Origin: Lamprocystis purpurea DSM 4197
GTDB lineage: Bacteria > Pseudomonadota > Gammaproteobacteria > Chromatiales > Chromatiaceae
DNA length: 64,000 nucleotides
Direction: 5' to 3'
Assembly (NCBI RefSeq): GCF_000379525.1
Contig: NZ_KB902491.1
Location: 1 to 64,000 of the forward strand
Shown: positions 10,265 through 19,179 of the stretch, one piece after another
Layout: every line of letters begins with the position of its first letter
Numbering within the stretch: the first letter of the stretch is position 1
Translations under genes and position numbers: made by a program
Notes under the pieces: generated by a model
What the model saw: only the letters and a program-made list of their open reading frames with translations
Databases searched by the model: none
What the model was told of the DNA's origin: nothing

Positions 10265-12007
10265 CTAGGCCGCATTCAGCGCATCGAGCAGTTGCGCGGG
10301 CTCGGCTTCATCGAGCCCGGCGAAGAGGGCGGTGGCGCGCCGTTCCAGTTCGCGGGTGTCGGCGTCCAGGATAATTTCTTTGATGCCGAGGAGAGCGCCC
10401 GGCTGCATGCTGAAGCGCCGTAAGCCCAGCCCGAGCAGCAGGCGGGTGAAACGCGGGTCGCCGGCCATCTCGCCGCACATGGCGACCGGCGTGGCGAGTG
10501 CACGGCCGGCTTCGATGGTCATTCGCACCAGACGCAGGATGGCCGGGTGGATGGGATCGAACAGGTAATTGACGCTGTCGTCCAGGCGGTCGATGGCGAG
10601 CGTGTATTGGATCAGGTCGTTGGTTCCGATGGACAGGAAGTCCACGCGTTTGGCCAGGGCGCGGGCGGCGAGGGCGGCGGCGGGGACCTCGACCATGGCG
10701 CCGACCTGGAGGGCCGGATCGAAGGCGAGTCCCTCGTGGGTCAGTTCTTCTTTGAGTTCGGCGATGATGGCAAGGACGGACGCGACCTCCTGCAGGTTGG
10801 TGACCATCGGCAGCATCGCCCGCACCGGTCCCAGTGCGCCGGCGCGCAGGATGGCCCGCAATTGCGGACGGAACAGCATCGGCTCCTTGAGGCAGAGGCG
10901 GATGCCGCGCAGCCCCAGGGCCGGGTTGCAGCAGCTTGCTCCGGGGTCGCCCAAGGCTTCACTGCGTTTGTCGACGCCCAGGTCGAGGGTGCGGATGGTC
11001 AGGGGCAGTCCATCCAGCGCGTGCACGATGGTCAGGTAGGTCGCCAGGTGTTCGGCTTCATCCGGCAAGTCATTCCGGTTCATGTACAGGAATTCAGTGC
11101 GATAGAGTCCGACGCCGACGGCGCCATTGAAGCGTGCGGCCTGGGCATCCTCCGGCAGATCCAGGTTGGCGAGCAGGTTGATGGTCACGCCGTCGCGGGT
11201 GATGGCAGGCCGATCCACCAGGGTGCGCAGATGGCGGCGCCGTGCTTCGATCGCCCCCAGTCGCTGGCGATAATAGGCCAGGCTCTGGGCGTCGGCGTTC
11301 GCCAGGACGGTCCCCGTATCCCCATCGACCACCAGGGGCTCGCCGGAGCGGATATAGCGCGTGATGTTGTGCACCCCCACCACGGCCGGGACCGAGAGGC
11401 TGCGCGCCAGGATGGCGGTGTGGGACACCGGGCCGCCAAATTCGGTGACGAAGGCCGCCGCACCCCGATTGCGCAGGGTGATGGCGTCGGCCGGCATCAG
11501 GTCGCGCGCGACCACCACACAGCCTTCCAGGTCGCGCCCGGTCGCTTCCAGTTGGGTTGGCGCCCCATGCAGGAAGGACATGATCTGATCGACCACGTGC
11601 TCCACGTCGTCGCGGCGGTTGCGCAGGTAGGGGTCATCCATCGCGTCGAAGACGCTCACCAGGGTGTCGCGCTGCAACTGGAGCGCCCAGTCGGCGCTGA
11701 AGAGCTGGTCGCGGATGATCTTGCGGACCTCGTCGATCAGGGCCACGTCATCGAGCATCAACAAGTGGGTGTCGATGAACTCGGCGATATTGCGCGGCGT
11801 GGAGGGCGGGATCTGACTGCGTACCGCCTTGAGCGCCCGGCGCGCCTGCGCGACGGCCGTGTTGAGCCGGTCGAGTTCGTCGCCGACCTGATCGGCGTCG
11901 ATCAGGGTCTGGGTCGCGGTGTGGATGCCATGTCCGGTGACAAAGGCCGGCCCGATCGCGACCGACTGGCTCGCGGCCACCCCGATGCCCTGGAATGCGA
12001 TGGTCAC
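10265..12007 (-). CDS. ptsI: PTS enzyme I (phosphoenolpyruvate-protein phosphotransferase)
   Basis: 580 residues from GTG 12007, which overlaps the HPr stop as GTGA. The phosphohistidine domain motif GGPVSHTAILAR places the active His at residue 196; the PEP-binding barrel is marked by GLYRTEFLYM, TLDLG, NPALGLRGIRLCL, MLPMVTN, GAMVEVPAA and FLSIGTNDLIQYTLA, and CGEMAGD holds the catalytic Cys. It lacks an N-terminal GAF domain, so it is of the PtsI rather than the PtsP type. It phosphorylates the HPr encoded just upstream and is last in the ptsN-hprK-rapZ-EIIA-HPr-EI run. Confidence 0.95.
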   Translation of the reverse strand: MTIAFQGIGVAASQSVAIGPAFVTGHGIHTATQTLIDADQVGDELDRLNTAVAQARRALKAVRSQIPPSTPRNIAEFIDTHLLMLDDVALIDEVRKIIRDQLFSADWALQLQRDTLVSVFDAMDDPYLRNRRDDVEHVVDQIMSFLHGAPTQLEATGRDLEGCVVVARDLMPADAITLRNRGAAAFVTEFGGPVSHTAILARSLSVPAVVGVHNITRYIRSGEPLVVDGDTGTVLANADAQSLAYYRQRLGAIEARRRHLRTLVDRPAITRDGVTINLLANLDLPEDAQAARFNGAVGVGLYRTEFLYMNRNDLPDEAEHLATYLTIVHALDGLPLTIRTLDLGVDKRSEALGDPGASCCNPALGLRGIRLCLKEPMLFRPQLRAILRAGALGPVRAMLPMVTNLQEVASVLAIIAELKEELTHEGLAFDPALQVGAMVEVPAAALAARALAKRVDFLSIGTNDLIQYTLAIDRLDDSVNYLFDPIHPAILRLVRMTIEAGRALATPVAMCGEMAGDPRFTRLLLGLGLRRFSMQPGALLGIKEIILDADTRELERRATALFAGLDEAEPAQLLDALNAA

Positions 12008-12273
12008 TCGCCTTCCCCGAAACGGTTGCGGATGAGCGCCTCGATCGCCGCGATAGCAGCCTCTTCGTCCTCGCCGGTGGCGTCGACGGTGATCCATGAA
12101 CCGCGACTGGCGGCGAGCATCATGATGCCCATGATGCTCTTACAGTTGACACGCTGGCCGCGCCGTTCCACTTCGATGAAGCTGGCGAAGCCGGCGGCGC
12201 AGTTGACCAACTTTGCCGCCGCACGCGCGTGCAGCCCAAGTTTGTTAATGATTTCCAGTTCTTTACGCACCAC
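12004..12273 (-). CDS. ptsH: Phosphocarrier HPr
   Basis: 89 residues from GTG 12273, preceded by GGAGGG at 8 nt spacing. This start puts the phosphorylated histidine of GLHARAAAKL exactly at residue 15 and the serine of CKSIMGIMML at residue 46, the canonical numbering of His15 (phosphorylated by EI) and Ser46 (target of HPr kinase). With hprK present 1.3 kb upstream, both modifications are likely to occur. It overlaps the EIIA gene by 11 bp and EI by 4 bp. Confidence 0.93.
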   Translation of the reverse strand: MVRKELEIINKLGLHARAAAKLVNCAAGFASFIEVERRGQRVNCKSIMGIMMLAASRGSWITVDATGEDEEAAIAAIEALIRNRFGEGE

Positions 12274-12685
12274 CGGCAGCACCCTCCAGCCCGTCGCGCG
12301 GGCACCGGCAGACGCCGTCGCGACCGCCCGCCAGGGCCTTCTCGACCACGGTATCCAGGTCCAGACCCGCATAGGTCAGGGCGCGCAGCAGCATGGGCAG
12401 ATTGACTCCGGCGACCACGCGTGTACGCGGGTGGCGATCACGCAGGGCGAGCGCCAGGTTGGCCGGGGTTGCGCCATACAGATCGGTCAGCACGAGCAGG
12501 CCGTCGCCCTCGTCGAGCCGCTGCGCGAGCGCCTGCGCCTGTGCCAAAATCTGTTCGCCGGGGGCGTCGTTTTCCACCTCGAGCGCCTCGGCGCGCGCGG
12601 GGCGGGTACCGAAAATCGCGGTGGCCACGCGCAGCAGGTCGCAGCCCAGCGGCTGATGGGTGATCAACAGGAGACCGACAGTCAC
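12263..12685 (-). CDS. PTS EIIA component, mannose/fructose family, stand-alone
   Basis: 140 residues from GTG 12685 (GTGA overlap with rapZ). GLLLITHQPLG puts the phosphoryl-accepting histidine at residue 10, as in EIIA of the mannose family (PF03610); VLTDLYGATPANLA and VVAGVNLPMLLRAL are the other family motifs. No EIIB or EIIC permease gene is in view, so it probably acts as a regulatory phosphate acceptor. HPr follows with an 11-bp overlap. Confidence 0.92.
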   Translation of the reverse strand: MTVGLLLITHQPLGCDLLRVATAIFGTRPARAEALEVENDAPGEQILAQAQALAQRLDEGDGLLVLTDLYGATPANLALALRDRHPRTRVVAGVNLPMLLRALTYAGLDLDTVVEKALAGGRDGVCRCPRDGLEGAAGGA

Positions 12686-13539
12686 GGCAGCTCCCGGTGT
12701 CGCACCATGACCTTGTGTCCGCCGCGCTCGAAGTGCTCGCAGAGGGTCTCCACGAGATAGACCGAGCGGTGTTGGCCGCCGGTGCAGCCGATGGCGATGG
12801 TGAGATAGAAGCGCCCATCGGTTTCGAACCGCGGAATCCAGCGGTCGAAAAACGCCGCGATGTCCGCGCGCATCTCGATGACCGCCGGGCTGGCCTCCAG
12901 GAACTCCACGACCGGCCGGTCGCGTCCGGTGAGGGGTTTGAGCTCGGTCTGCCAATGGGGGTTGGGCAGGCACCGCACGTCGAACAGAAAGTCCACGTCG
13001 TGCGGTATGCCGTGTTTGAAGCCGAAGGATTGCAGCAGGATCGACGCTTTGGGCGAAACCTCGCCGGCGAGCCGCACGCGGATCAGGTCGCGTAATTCGT
13101 GAACATTGGTCAGCGTGGTCTCGATGCGGATATCGGCTGCCTGGCGAATCGGTTCGAGCAGTTGCCGCTCGAGCTTGATGGCTTCCGCCAGCGGACGGTC
13201 GGGCCGGGTCAAGGGGTGGCGGCGGCGGGTTTCGCTGAAGCGGCGGATCAGGGTATCGGTGTGCGCGTCGAGGAAGACCACCTGGCAGGCCACGCCGCGC
13301 TCCTGGGCGGACTCGATCAGACCTGGCAGGTTCTTGAGTTCGCCTGGGTTGCTGCGGGCGTCGACGCCGACGGCCGTGTCTTTGAACGCCTCACTACCGG
13401 CATCTTTCAGGCCCAGCGCGAGGTCCTTGAGCAGGAACAGCGGCAGGTTGTCGATGCAATAGAATCCCAGGTCCTCGAGCGTGCGCAACGCCACACTCTT
13501 GCCGGAGCCGGACAATCCGCTGACGATGACGAGTCTCAT
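12682..13539 (-). CDS. rapZ: RapZ (YvcJ) RNA-binding regulator / RNase adapter
   Basis: 285 residues, full length. Walker A GLSGSGKS is at residues 8-15, followed by DLGFYCIDNLP; the C-terminal domain has SFGFKHGIPHDVDFLFDVR and IGCTGGQHRSVYLVE, both hallmarks of the family. In enterobacteria RapZ steers RNase E to the GlmZ sRNA and senses glucosamine-6-phosphate. Its place between hprK and the PTS genes is the common one in Proteobacteria. Confidence 0.95.
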   Translation of the reverse strand: MRLVIVSGLSGSGKSVALRTLEDLGFYCIDNLPLFLLKDLALGLKDAGSEAFKDTAVGVDARSNPGELKNLPGLIESAQERGVACQVVFLDAHTDTLIRRFSETRRRHPLTRPDRPLAEAIKLERQLLEPIRQAADIRIETTLTNVHELRDLIRVRLAGEVSPKASILLQSFGFKHGIPHDVDFLFDVRCLPNPHWQTELKPLTGRDRPVVEFLEASPAVIEMRADIAAFFDRWIPRFETDGRFYLTIAIGCTGGQHRSVYLVETLCEHFERGGHKVMVRHRELP

Positions 13540-13575
13540 GGCGAGGTCCGTGGGTCGATGGGTTGCGGGATGATG

Positions 13576-14601
13576 TCAGGTGCCCGAACACGCGTGTCCG
13601 TCGGGTTTGCCGTCGGCGGCCGCGGGTTCTGCCGCCGCACCGGGCCTGGAGCCCGGCGGGTCGGGGTGATCGTTGCTGATCGCGCGCGTCTGCCGGTCAA
13701 TGAAGTCTACACCGGCATCGTAGCCGCGGATCCGCAGGATCTGATGGCGGACGGCCGCCTCCACAATGATCGCAAGATTACGCCCAGGGGCGACCGGCAT
13801 GGTGATACGCGGTATGGCCACGCCCAGGATGTTGGTGGCGGACAGACTCCCGGCGAGTCGGTCGATGCGGTCGAGTTGGGTCTGGTCGAGCGGTTTCAGG
13901 TCGATGATCAGGTTGAGCGTCTTGCGGCGTACGACCGCGCCCTCGCCGAACATGGCGCGGATGTTGAGAATGCCCAAGCCCCGTACCTCGAGAAAATCGA
14001 TCAGCGGCTCGGGGCAGGAGCCCTCCAGCTTCTCCGGGGCGATCCGCGCGAACTGGGGGGCGTCGTCAGCGATCAGGCGGTGGCCGCGGGTGATCAGGTC
14101 CAGTGCCAGTTCGCTCTTGCCGACCGCCGGGTCTCCGACCAGCAGGACCCCCATGCCCAGCACCTCGATGAAGACACCGTGGACGATGGTGCGTTCCGCC
14201 AGGGCATGGGTGAGGTAATAGCGCAGTTGATTGATCAAGTCATCGTCGGTGACGGGCGATCCGACCAGCGGGGTTTGGGTGCGCTCGGCCCATTCCCAAA
14301 AGGTGGCCGCGGGTTCGATGCCGTCGGCAAAGATCACCGCCGCCGGCCGCTCGCTGAAGAGTTTTTCGACGGTCTCCCTGAACGCGGTTGGACCAAGACC
14401 CGCCAGGTAAACCAATTCCGCGCGGCCGATGACCTGGAGCCGGTTGGGGTGGATGCAATTCAACGATCCGATCAACGCCTGTCTGGCCGTTTCCGGACAA
14501 GTCCCCCGCAAGGAGTGGGGTGCCGCTGGTTCGGGGGTCAGCCAGTTCAGCCGGGCGCGCGGCCAGGTGAGTCGGATCAGTGACTGGAGACTGTCGGCCA
14601 T
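13576..14601 (-). CDS. hprK: HPr kinase/phosphorylase
   Basis: 341 residues. The N-terminal substrate-sensing domain is followed by the kinase domain with Walker A GDPAVGKS (residues 156-163), HRLIADDAP and the family signature EVRGLGILNIRAMFG; RNLAIIVEAAVRHQILRIRGYDA is near the C-terminus. The enzyme phosphorylates and dephosphorylates HPr on Ser46. In proteobacteria without sugar PTS permeases it is thought to set the phosphorylation state of a regulatory PTS. Located between ptsN and rapZ with short gaps. Confidence 0.94.
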   Translation of the reverse strand: MADSLQSLIRLTWPRARLNWLTPEPAAPHSLRGTCPETARQALIGSLNCIHPNRLQVIGRAELVYLAGLGPTAFRETVEKLFSERPAAVIFADGIEPAATFWEWAERTQTPLVGSPVTDDDLINQLRYYLTHALAERTIVHGVFIEVLGMGVLLVGDPAVGKSELALDLITRGHRLIADDAPQFARIAPEKLEGSCPEPLIDFLEVRGLGILNIRAMFGEGAVVRRKTLNLIIDLKPLDQTQLDRIDRLAGSLSATNILGVAIPRITMPVAPGRNLAIIVEAAVRHQILRIRGYDAGVDFIDRQTRAISNDHPDPPGSRPGAAAEPAAADGKPDGHACSGT

Positions 14602-14621
14602 GGGTCGGTGTCCGTGCTGGG

Positions 14622-15071
14622 CTAGTGGCCGCTGAACACGTGGAGGATGGCGCTCGGCGAGTCGGCCTCGCGCAATCGCTTGCGGACCTGGGGGTCGTTG
14701 AAGTGGCCCGCCAGTTGGGCCAGCAGTTGCAAGTGCTCGTCGGTGGCCGCCTCGGGCACGAGTAAAGCGAAGGCCAGATCGACCGGCTCGCCGTCGATGG
14801 CATCGTAGTCCACCCCCTGGCTGAGCGAGACGAAGGCCCCGATGGATTGCGTCACCTCTTTGACGCGGGCGTGCGGCAGCGCAATGCCGTGGCCGAGGCC
14901 GGTACTGCCGAGTCGCTCACGCTCCAGGAGGCAGTCGAAGACCAGGTCCGCGTCCAGCCGCGGATGGTCGGCGGCCAGGAGGCTTGCCAGGGTTTCGAGC
15001 AGGCGCTTCTTGCTCGCAATGACGAGGCGACAGCCAAGCCGCTGCTCGGTGATGAAGTCGGGCCGGAACAT
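14622..15071 (-). CDS. ptsN: PTS EIIA(Ntr)
   Basis: 149 residues. GLGHGIALPHARV holds the phosphorylated histidine (residue 67), and the C-terminal VDLAFALLVPEAATDEHLQLL is typical of the EIIA(Ntr) fold. EIIA(Ntr) links the regulatory PTS to nitrogen and potassium homeostasis. It is the first gene after the hairpin at 15231-15262, so it probably starts its own transcript with hprK, rapZ, EIIA, HPr and EI. Confidence 0.94.
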   Translation of the reverse strand: MFRPDFITEQRLGCRLVIASKKRLLETLASLLAADHPRLDADLVFDCLLERERLGSTGLGHGIALPHARVKEVTQSIGAFVSLSQGVDYDAIDGEPVDLAFALLVPEAATDEHLQLLAQLAGHFNDPQVRKRLREADSPSAILHVFSGH

Positions 15072-15230
15072 GGGTCAGCGTCCCCCGCGCGTGGTGCGAG
15101 GCGGTGTCGAGGGGGTGGTGCGCAAGTTTGCACCGGGCTGGTCATTGGGGGTCATGTCGATTGTTTCCTCTAGGCCATCCGGACGGTGCGGGAGCCTCAC
15201 AGTAGCTCGGATCCGCTCCTGTCTCAATGA

Positions 15231-15262
15231 AAACACCTTGAACGAGACCGTTCAAGGTGTTT
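15231..15262 (-). terminator. Strong hairpin between hpf and ptsN
   Basis: AAACACCTTGAACG and CGTTCAAGGTGTTT form a perfect 14-bp stem with a 4-nt loop. Because the arms start with AAA and end with TTT, the structure can act as an intrinsic terminator in either direction. On the minus strand it lies about 45 bp after the hpf stop and would separate the kdsD-hpf transcript from ptsN onward. Confidence 0.75.
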
Positions 15263-15306
15263 GCTCGGTCGGGGGTACCGGTCGGCCCGTGGCTGCGGGC
15301 GGCGCG

Positions 15307-15636
15307 CTACTCGGACTCGCCGCTCTTGGCGCCGGTGGCCGCTACCGGCCGGTGGTTCGCCTTTTTCTCTTTATGGCGAAGGATTTGACGGTCCAGCTTG
15401 TCGATCAGAGTGTCGATCGCGGCATACATGTCCTCATGCACGGAGTCGGCAAACAGCTTGCCGCCGTTGACATGCAGGGTCGCCTCGGCCTTCTGGGCCA
15501 GCTTTTCCACGCTCAGAATCACGTGAGCGTTGATGACGTGGTCGAAGTGGCGAGCGAGTCGCTCGAACTTGTTATCGACGTAGCCTTTGAGTGCTTCAGT
15601 CACGTCGATGTGGTGACCCGTCAGGTTGATTTGCAT
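15307..15636 (-). CDS. hpf: Ribosome hibernation promoting factor
   Basis: 109 residues from ATG 15636 with AAGGAG 6 nt upstream. MQINLTGHHIDVTEALKGYV and KFERLARHFD are the start of the HPF/YfiA family; the length is that of short HPF, without the dimerisation domain of long HPF. It binds the 30S decoding region and stabilises 100S dimers in stationary phase. Lies 29 bp after rpoN, the conserved arrangement in gammaproteobacteria. Confidence 0.94.
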   Translation of the reverse strand: MQINLTGHHIDVTEALKGYVDNKFERLARHFDHVINAHVILSVEKLAQKAEATLHVNGGKLFADSVHEDMYAAIDTLIDKLDRQILRHKEKKANHRPVAATGAKSGESE

Positions 15637-15665
15637 AGTGTGCTCCTTAGGTTTCAAACAGCCTG

Positions 15666-17150
15666 TCACGCCAGGCGTTTGCGTTCGTTCGAGGGGGGTA
15701 TCCCCAGGGCCTCGCGGTACTTGGCGACCGTGCGTCGGGCGACATTGATGCCCTGGTCAGCCAATTCGTCTGCGATCTTGCTGTCACTCAGCGGCCTCCT
15801 GGCCGATTCGCCGGTGATCATCTTACGGATCAGGGCACGAATTGCCGTGGACGAACACTCGCCTCCGGACGCGGTGTTCACGTGCGATGAGAAGAAGAAT
15901 TTGAACTCGAAGGTGCCGCGTGGGGTGTGCATATATTTTTGCGTGGTCACCCGCGAGACCGTCGATTCATGCAGTTCGAGCGCTTCGGAGATGTCGCGCA
16001 GGATCAGCGGCTTCATGGCGACCTCGCCCTGTTCGAGGAACTCCTGCTGGAGCTCGACGATCTTGGAGGCGACCCGCAGCACCGTGTCGTTGCGGCTCGA
16101 CAGGCTCTTGATGAACCACCGGGCTTCTTGTAGATGACTTTTCAAGGCGATGCTGTCGGCACTCTGGTCGCCGCGCCGGATCAGGCGCGCATAATCCGCG
16201 TTCACTCTTAGTTTAGGCGTAGTTTCCGGATTCAGCTCGACATGCCAGGCGCCCTCGGTGCGCCGCACCAGGACGTCGGGGACCACATACTCCGCCGGGA
16301 CCTCCGCGATCAGGGTACCGGGCCGCGGGTTGAGGTGACGGATCATCTCCAGGGCGGCCAGGATGGCGTCTTCCGTGGTTTGCAGCAGGCGCGCCAGGGC
16401 GGCCACGTCGTTGCGCGGCAGGTAGTCGAAGCCGCGGGTGCAGATGGCGATCGCCAGGTCGCGCGTCGGCGCGCAATCCGGTAACTGGCTCAGTTGAATC
16501 AGCAGACACTCGCGCAGGTCACGGGCACCCACCCCCGGGGGATCGAACGATTGGACGCGATGGATCACCGTGGTCACCTCCTCCGGGGAGATGTCCGGGT
16601 CGCCGACCGTGGTCAGCAATTCATCCACATCGGTGCGCAGGTAGCCGTTCGCGTCGATGGCGTCGACCACCGCCTGGGCGATGGCATGGTCCCGTTCACT
16701 GAGTTTGGTCAGGTTGAGCTGCCAGAGCAAGTGGTCGTGCAGGGTCTCCGGGCGGCTCTGTTGGGAGAAGGGATCGAAATCGTCGTCGCCGCCGCCCTGG
16801 CTGCTGGTCGGCAGATAGTTTTCGTAGACGTCATCCCACTGGGTGTCGACCGGGAGTTCGTCCGGCATTTCCTGGGATTCGACCTGAAGTTCCCGCTCCA
16901 CCGTCTGCTCCTGGACCGTGGCGGTCGGGGGTTCCGGCGTCTGGTCCTGGGGCAGGCGGATGTCGGCCGCGTCAGCGGCCTGGAAGCGCTCGGACTCCTC
17001 GCCTTCTTCGAGCATGAAGTTAGTATCCAGTGCCTCCTGGATTTCCTGCTGGAGTTCCAGACTGGACAGTTGCAGCAGCTTGATGGCCTGCTGCAACTGC
17101 GGCGTCATCGACAGGTGCTGACCTAGTCGAAGCTGGATGGACTGCTTCAT
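15666..17150 (-). CDS. rpoN: RNA polymerase sigma-54 factor
   Basis: 494 residues. The Gln/Leu-rich activator-interacting N-terminus (LRLGQHLSMTPQLQQAIKLLQLSSLELQQ, split here for reference at residues 6-35) is followed by an acidic linker, the core-binding domain, and the C-terminal RpoN box ARRTVAKYRE (residues 471-480) that reads the -24 element. It should serve the nifE promoter at 40908 and the msr promoter at 7577, both in this window, with activators such as NifA and the protein encoded at 5383-7269. Confidence 0.96.
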   Translation of the reverse strand: MKQSIQLRLGQHLSMTPQLQQAIKLLQLSSLELQQEIQEALDTNFMLEEGEESERFQAADAADIRLPQDQTPEPPTATVQEQTVERELQVESQEMPDELPVDTQWDDVYENYLPTSSQGGGDDDFDPFSQQSRPETLHDHLLWQLNLTKLSERDHAIAQAVVDAIDANGYLRTDVDELLTTVGDPDISPEEVTTVIHRVQSFDPPGVGARDLRECLLIQLSQLPDCAPTRDLAIAICTRGFDYLPRNDVAALARLLQTTEDAILAALEMIRHLNPRPGTLIAEVPAEYVVPDVLVRRTEGAWHVELNPETTPKLRVNADYARLIRRGDQSADSIALKSHLQEARWFIKSLSSRNDTVLRVASKIVELQQEFLEQGEVAMKPLILRDISEALELHESTVSRVTTQKYMHTPRGTFEFKFFFSSHVNTASGGECSSTAIRALIRKMITGESARRPLSDSKIADELADQGINVARRTVAKYREALGIPPSNERKRLA

Positions 17151-17257
17151 GGATGCGTTAATGGGCGTGTGATCCGGTTCATGAAAGCAATAACGGTGCC
17201 TTCCTTGATTCTAGCCTACCGCGGCGCGCGGCGGAATGCGTGTCGTCATCTGCGGCC

Positions 17258-17983
17258 TCACATTGAGAAGTCCGTTCCAAGATAAACCTCCCGAACCTGC
17301 TGGTCGGCGAGCAACTGCGTCGGTGTGCCGGCGGCGATCACGGTGCCGGCGTTGATGATGTAGCCACGGTCGCAGATGTCCAGGGTCTCGCGGACGTTGT
17401 GGTCAGTGATGAGGACGCCGATCTGCCGCTCGCGCAGATGCGCGACGATGGCCTGGATGTCGCCGACAGCGATCGGATCGACGCCCGCAAAGGGCTCGTC
17501 GAGCAGCATCACGACCGGGTCCACGGCCAGGGCGCGGGCAATCTCCAGGCGCCGCCGCTCGCCGCCGGACAGGCTTAGCGCCAGCGAGGCCGCCACGTGG
17601 GCGATGCCCAGTTCTTCGAGCAGCTGATCACAGCGTTGCCGCTGCGCGCTGCGACTCAGGTCACGCCGGGTCTCCAGGATCGCCAGAATGTTCTCGCGCG
17701 CCGTCAGTTTGCGGAAGACCGATGCCTCCTGAGCCAGGTAGCTCAGCCCGGCGCGCGCCCGGGTATGCATCGGCTCCAAGGTGAGGTCGCGTCCGTTCAG
17801 TTCGATGCGGCCATGATCGCTGGCGATGAGCCCGACGATCAGATAGAAGCAGGTGGTCTTGCCGGCGCCGTTCGGGCCGAGCAGACCAACGACCTCGCCG
17901 GCGTCGACCTCGACGCTCACGTCATGGAGCACCTGCCGGCTGCGGTAGCGCTTTTTCAGTTGGGTGGCGCGCAGGGTGGTCAA
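17258..17983 (-). CDS. lptB: LPS export ABC transporter ATPase LptB
   Basis: 241 residues. Walker A GPNGAGKT (36-43), signature LSGGERRRLEIARAL, Walker B PVVMLLDEPFAGVDP and H-loop ITDHNVRETLDICDRGYII are all intact and typical of LptB. It powers extraction of lipopolysaccharide from the inner membrane with LptF/LptG (not in the window). It overlaps lptA by 4 bp (ATGA). The 107 bp to rpoN hold no evident feature. Confidence 0.96.
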   Translation of the reverse strand: MTTLRATQLKKRYRSRQVLHDVSVEVDAGEVVGLLGPNGAGKTTCFYLIVGLIASDHGRIELNGRDLTLEPMHTRARAGLSYLAQEASVFRKLTARENILAILETRRDLSRSAQRQRCDQLLEELGIAHVAASLALSLSGGERRRLEIARALAVDPVVMLLDEPFAGVDPIAVGDIQAIVAHLRERQIGVLITDHNVRETLDICDRGYIINAGTVIAAGTPTQLLADQQVREVYLGTDFSM

Positions 17984-18570
17984 GGACGACTCGCGGGGGC
18001 GCGCGGCGGCGTAGCCGGGGGCTTGGGCGGAGTGCCGCCGTTGGCCGGGGCGCCGTTCTTGGCATCTGGAGTAAAGGTGATCTTGACCCGGCCGCTGCCG
18101 CCGGCCTGCATCCGCGCTTTGGCCCGATCGTAGACGATCCGATCGCTGGTGATGCGGTCCGTGCCCTGAATCAGGAGCGCCTCGTCGGTCAGGACCAGTT
18201 CATCCCGCTCGGCGTCGTAATCCATGCGCTTGGCGAACGCCTGCACCTCGCCCTGGTCGCCGTCCATCTGCTGTTTGTAGGATGCCGGGTTGCCGCGCGC
18301 GATGATGAATTTGATGCGGCGATCACTGCGGTGGTGCACCGTGACCTGATCGGCGAGCAGGCGCATGGTGCCCTGGTCGACCTGGACCCGGCCGACATAG
18401 AGGCTGGTGCCCTTGGCCTCGTCGACCTCGACCGTATCGGCCTCGATCAACATGGGTTGTTGGTCGTCGCCGGTGAGCGCGGCCGCCCGCTGGATGATGA
18501 ACCCAAGGCTCAGGGCGATGCCGACGGCGAGGACGCGGCTGGTCAGCGCGCGCGGTGGCCGGAGGTTCAT
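17980..18570 (-). CDS. lptA: LPS transport periplasmic protein LptA
   Basis: 196 residues from ATG 18570. A signal peptide (VLAVGIALSLGFIIQRAAA) is followed by an OstA-like beta-jellyroll domain (MLIEADTVEVDEAKGTSLYVG, then repeated strand motifs). The C-terminus is a Pro/Ala-rich tail. LptA forms the periplasmic bridge between LptC and LptD. Overlaps lptC by 4 bp and lptB by 4 bp. Confidence 0.93.
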   Translation of the reverse strand: MNLRPPRALTSRVLAVGIALSLGFIIQRAAALTGDDQQPMLIEADTVEVDEAKGTSLYVGRVQVDQGTMRLLADQVTVHHRSDRRIKFIIARGNPASYKQQMDGDQGEVQAFAKRMDYDAERDELVLTDEALLIQGTDRITSDRIVYDRAKARMQAGGSGRVKITFTPDAKNGAPANGGTPPKPPATPPRAPASRP

Positions 18571-19151
18571 GGGACGGCCGCGCTCTGGGCGGGAGCGATG
18601 GAGATGTGCACGCGGCCGGGGTACTCGGCGCGGGCGGGTCGTGCATACCACAGTCGCACACCATTCGCTGTCAGCCAGTCGCGATCACTCTCGATTCTCA
18701 CGGGTTGGTCTCCTTGGGCATAGTCCCGTTTGGGCCACAGGGTCAGTTCGGAGGTGGCGAGCCGGATGGAACGGGACAAGGCGGTGCCGGCCCGTTCGAC
18801 GGTGACCGTGTCGCTCAGGCGCACCTCGTCCCCGCCGGATAACAGCAGGCCGCGTTTGGCCCTGATCTCCCAGGGCGGCGCGCCGTCGGGTTCAAACAAG
18901 GTCAACGCCGGCACGTCGAGCTCGGACAGGTCTTCGGGAACGAACTGTCGCAGTTGTGCGGCGACCAGGCGCCGGGTCGGTCGGCCGGTCGGGTCGGTCT
19001 CGATGGCGCGAAAGTCGGACACGACATAGTTGGGTGCGCGGTCGCGCGCGCGCGGCGCCGGCTCCTCGACCAGGCTCCGCGACAGCCACCAGCCGGCCCC
19101 GCCGAGCAGGGCGAACACCACCGCGAGCCGGCCTTGTCTGGTTGTCCACAC
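18567..19151 (-). CDS. lptC: LPS export protein LptC
   Basis: 194 residues from GTG 19151: one N-terminal transmembrane helix (LAVVFALLGGAGWWLSR) and a periplasmic LptC/OstA-like domain with PNYVVSDFRAIETDPTGRP and WEIRAKRGLLLSGG. An ATG at 19223 in the same frame would add 24 residues and overlap kdsC by 44 bp; the GTG start fits the usual length better, but the choice is not certain. It receives lipopolysaccharide from LptB2FG and hands it to LptA. Confidence 0.9.
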   Translation of the reverse strand: MWTTRQGRLAVVFALLGGAGWWLSRSLVEEPAPRARDRAPNYVVSDFRAIETDPTGRPTRRLVAAQLRQFVPEDLSELDVPALTLFEPDGAPPWEIRAKRGLLLSGGDEVRLSDTVTVERAGTALSRSIRLATSELTLWPKRDYAQGDQPVRIESDRDWLTANGVRLWYARPARAEYPGRVHISIAPAQSAAVP

Positions 19152-19179
19152 GCCTGCCGTCCAACCGTAACGGGGAATG

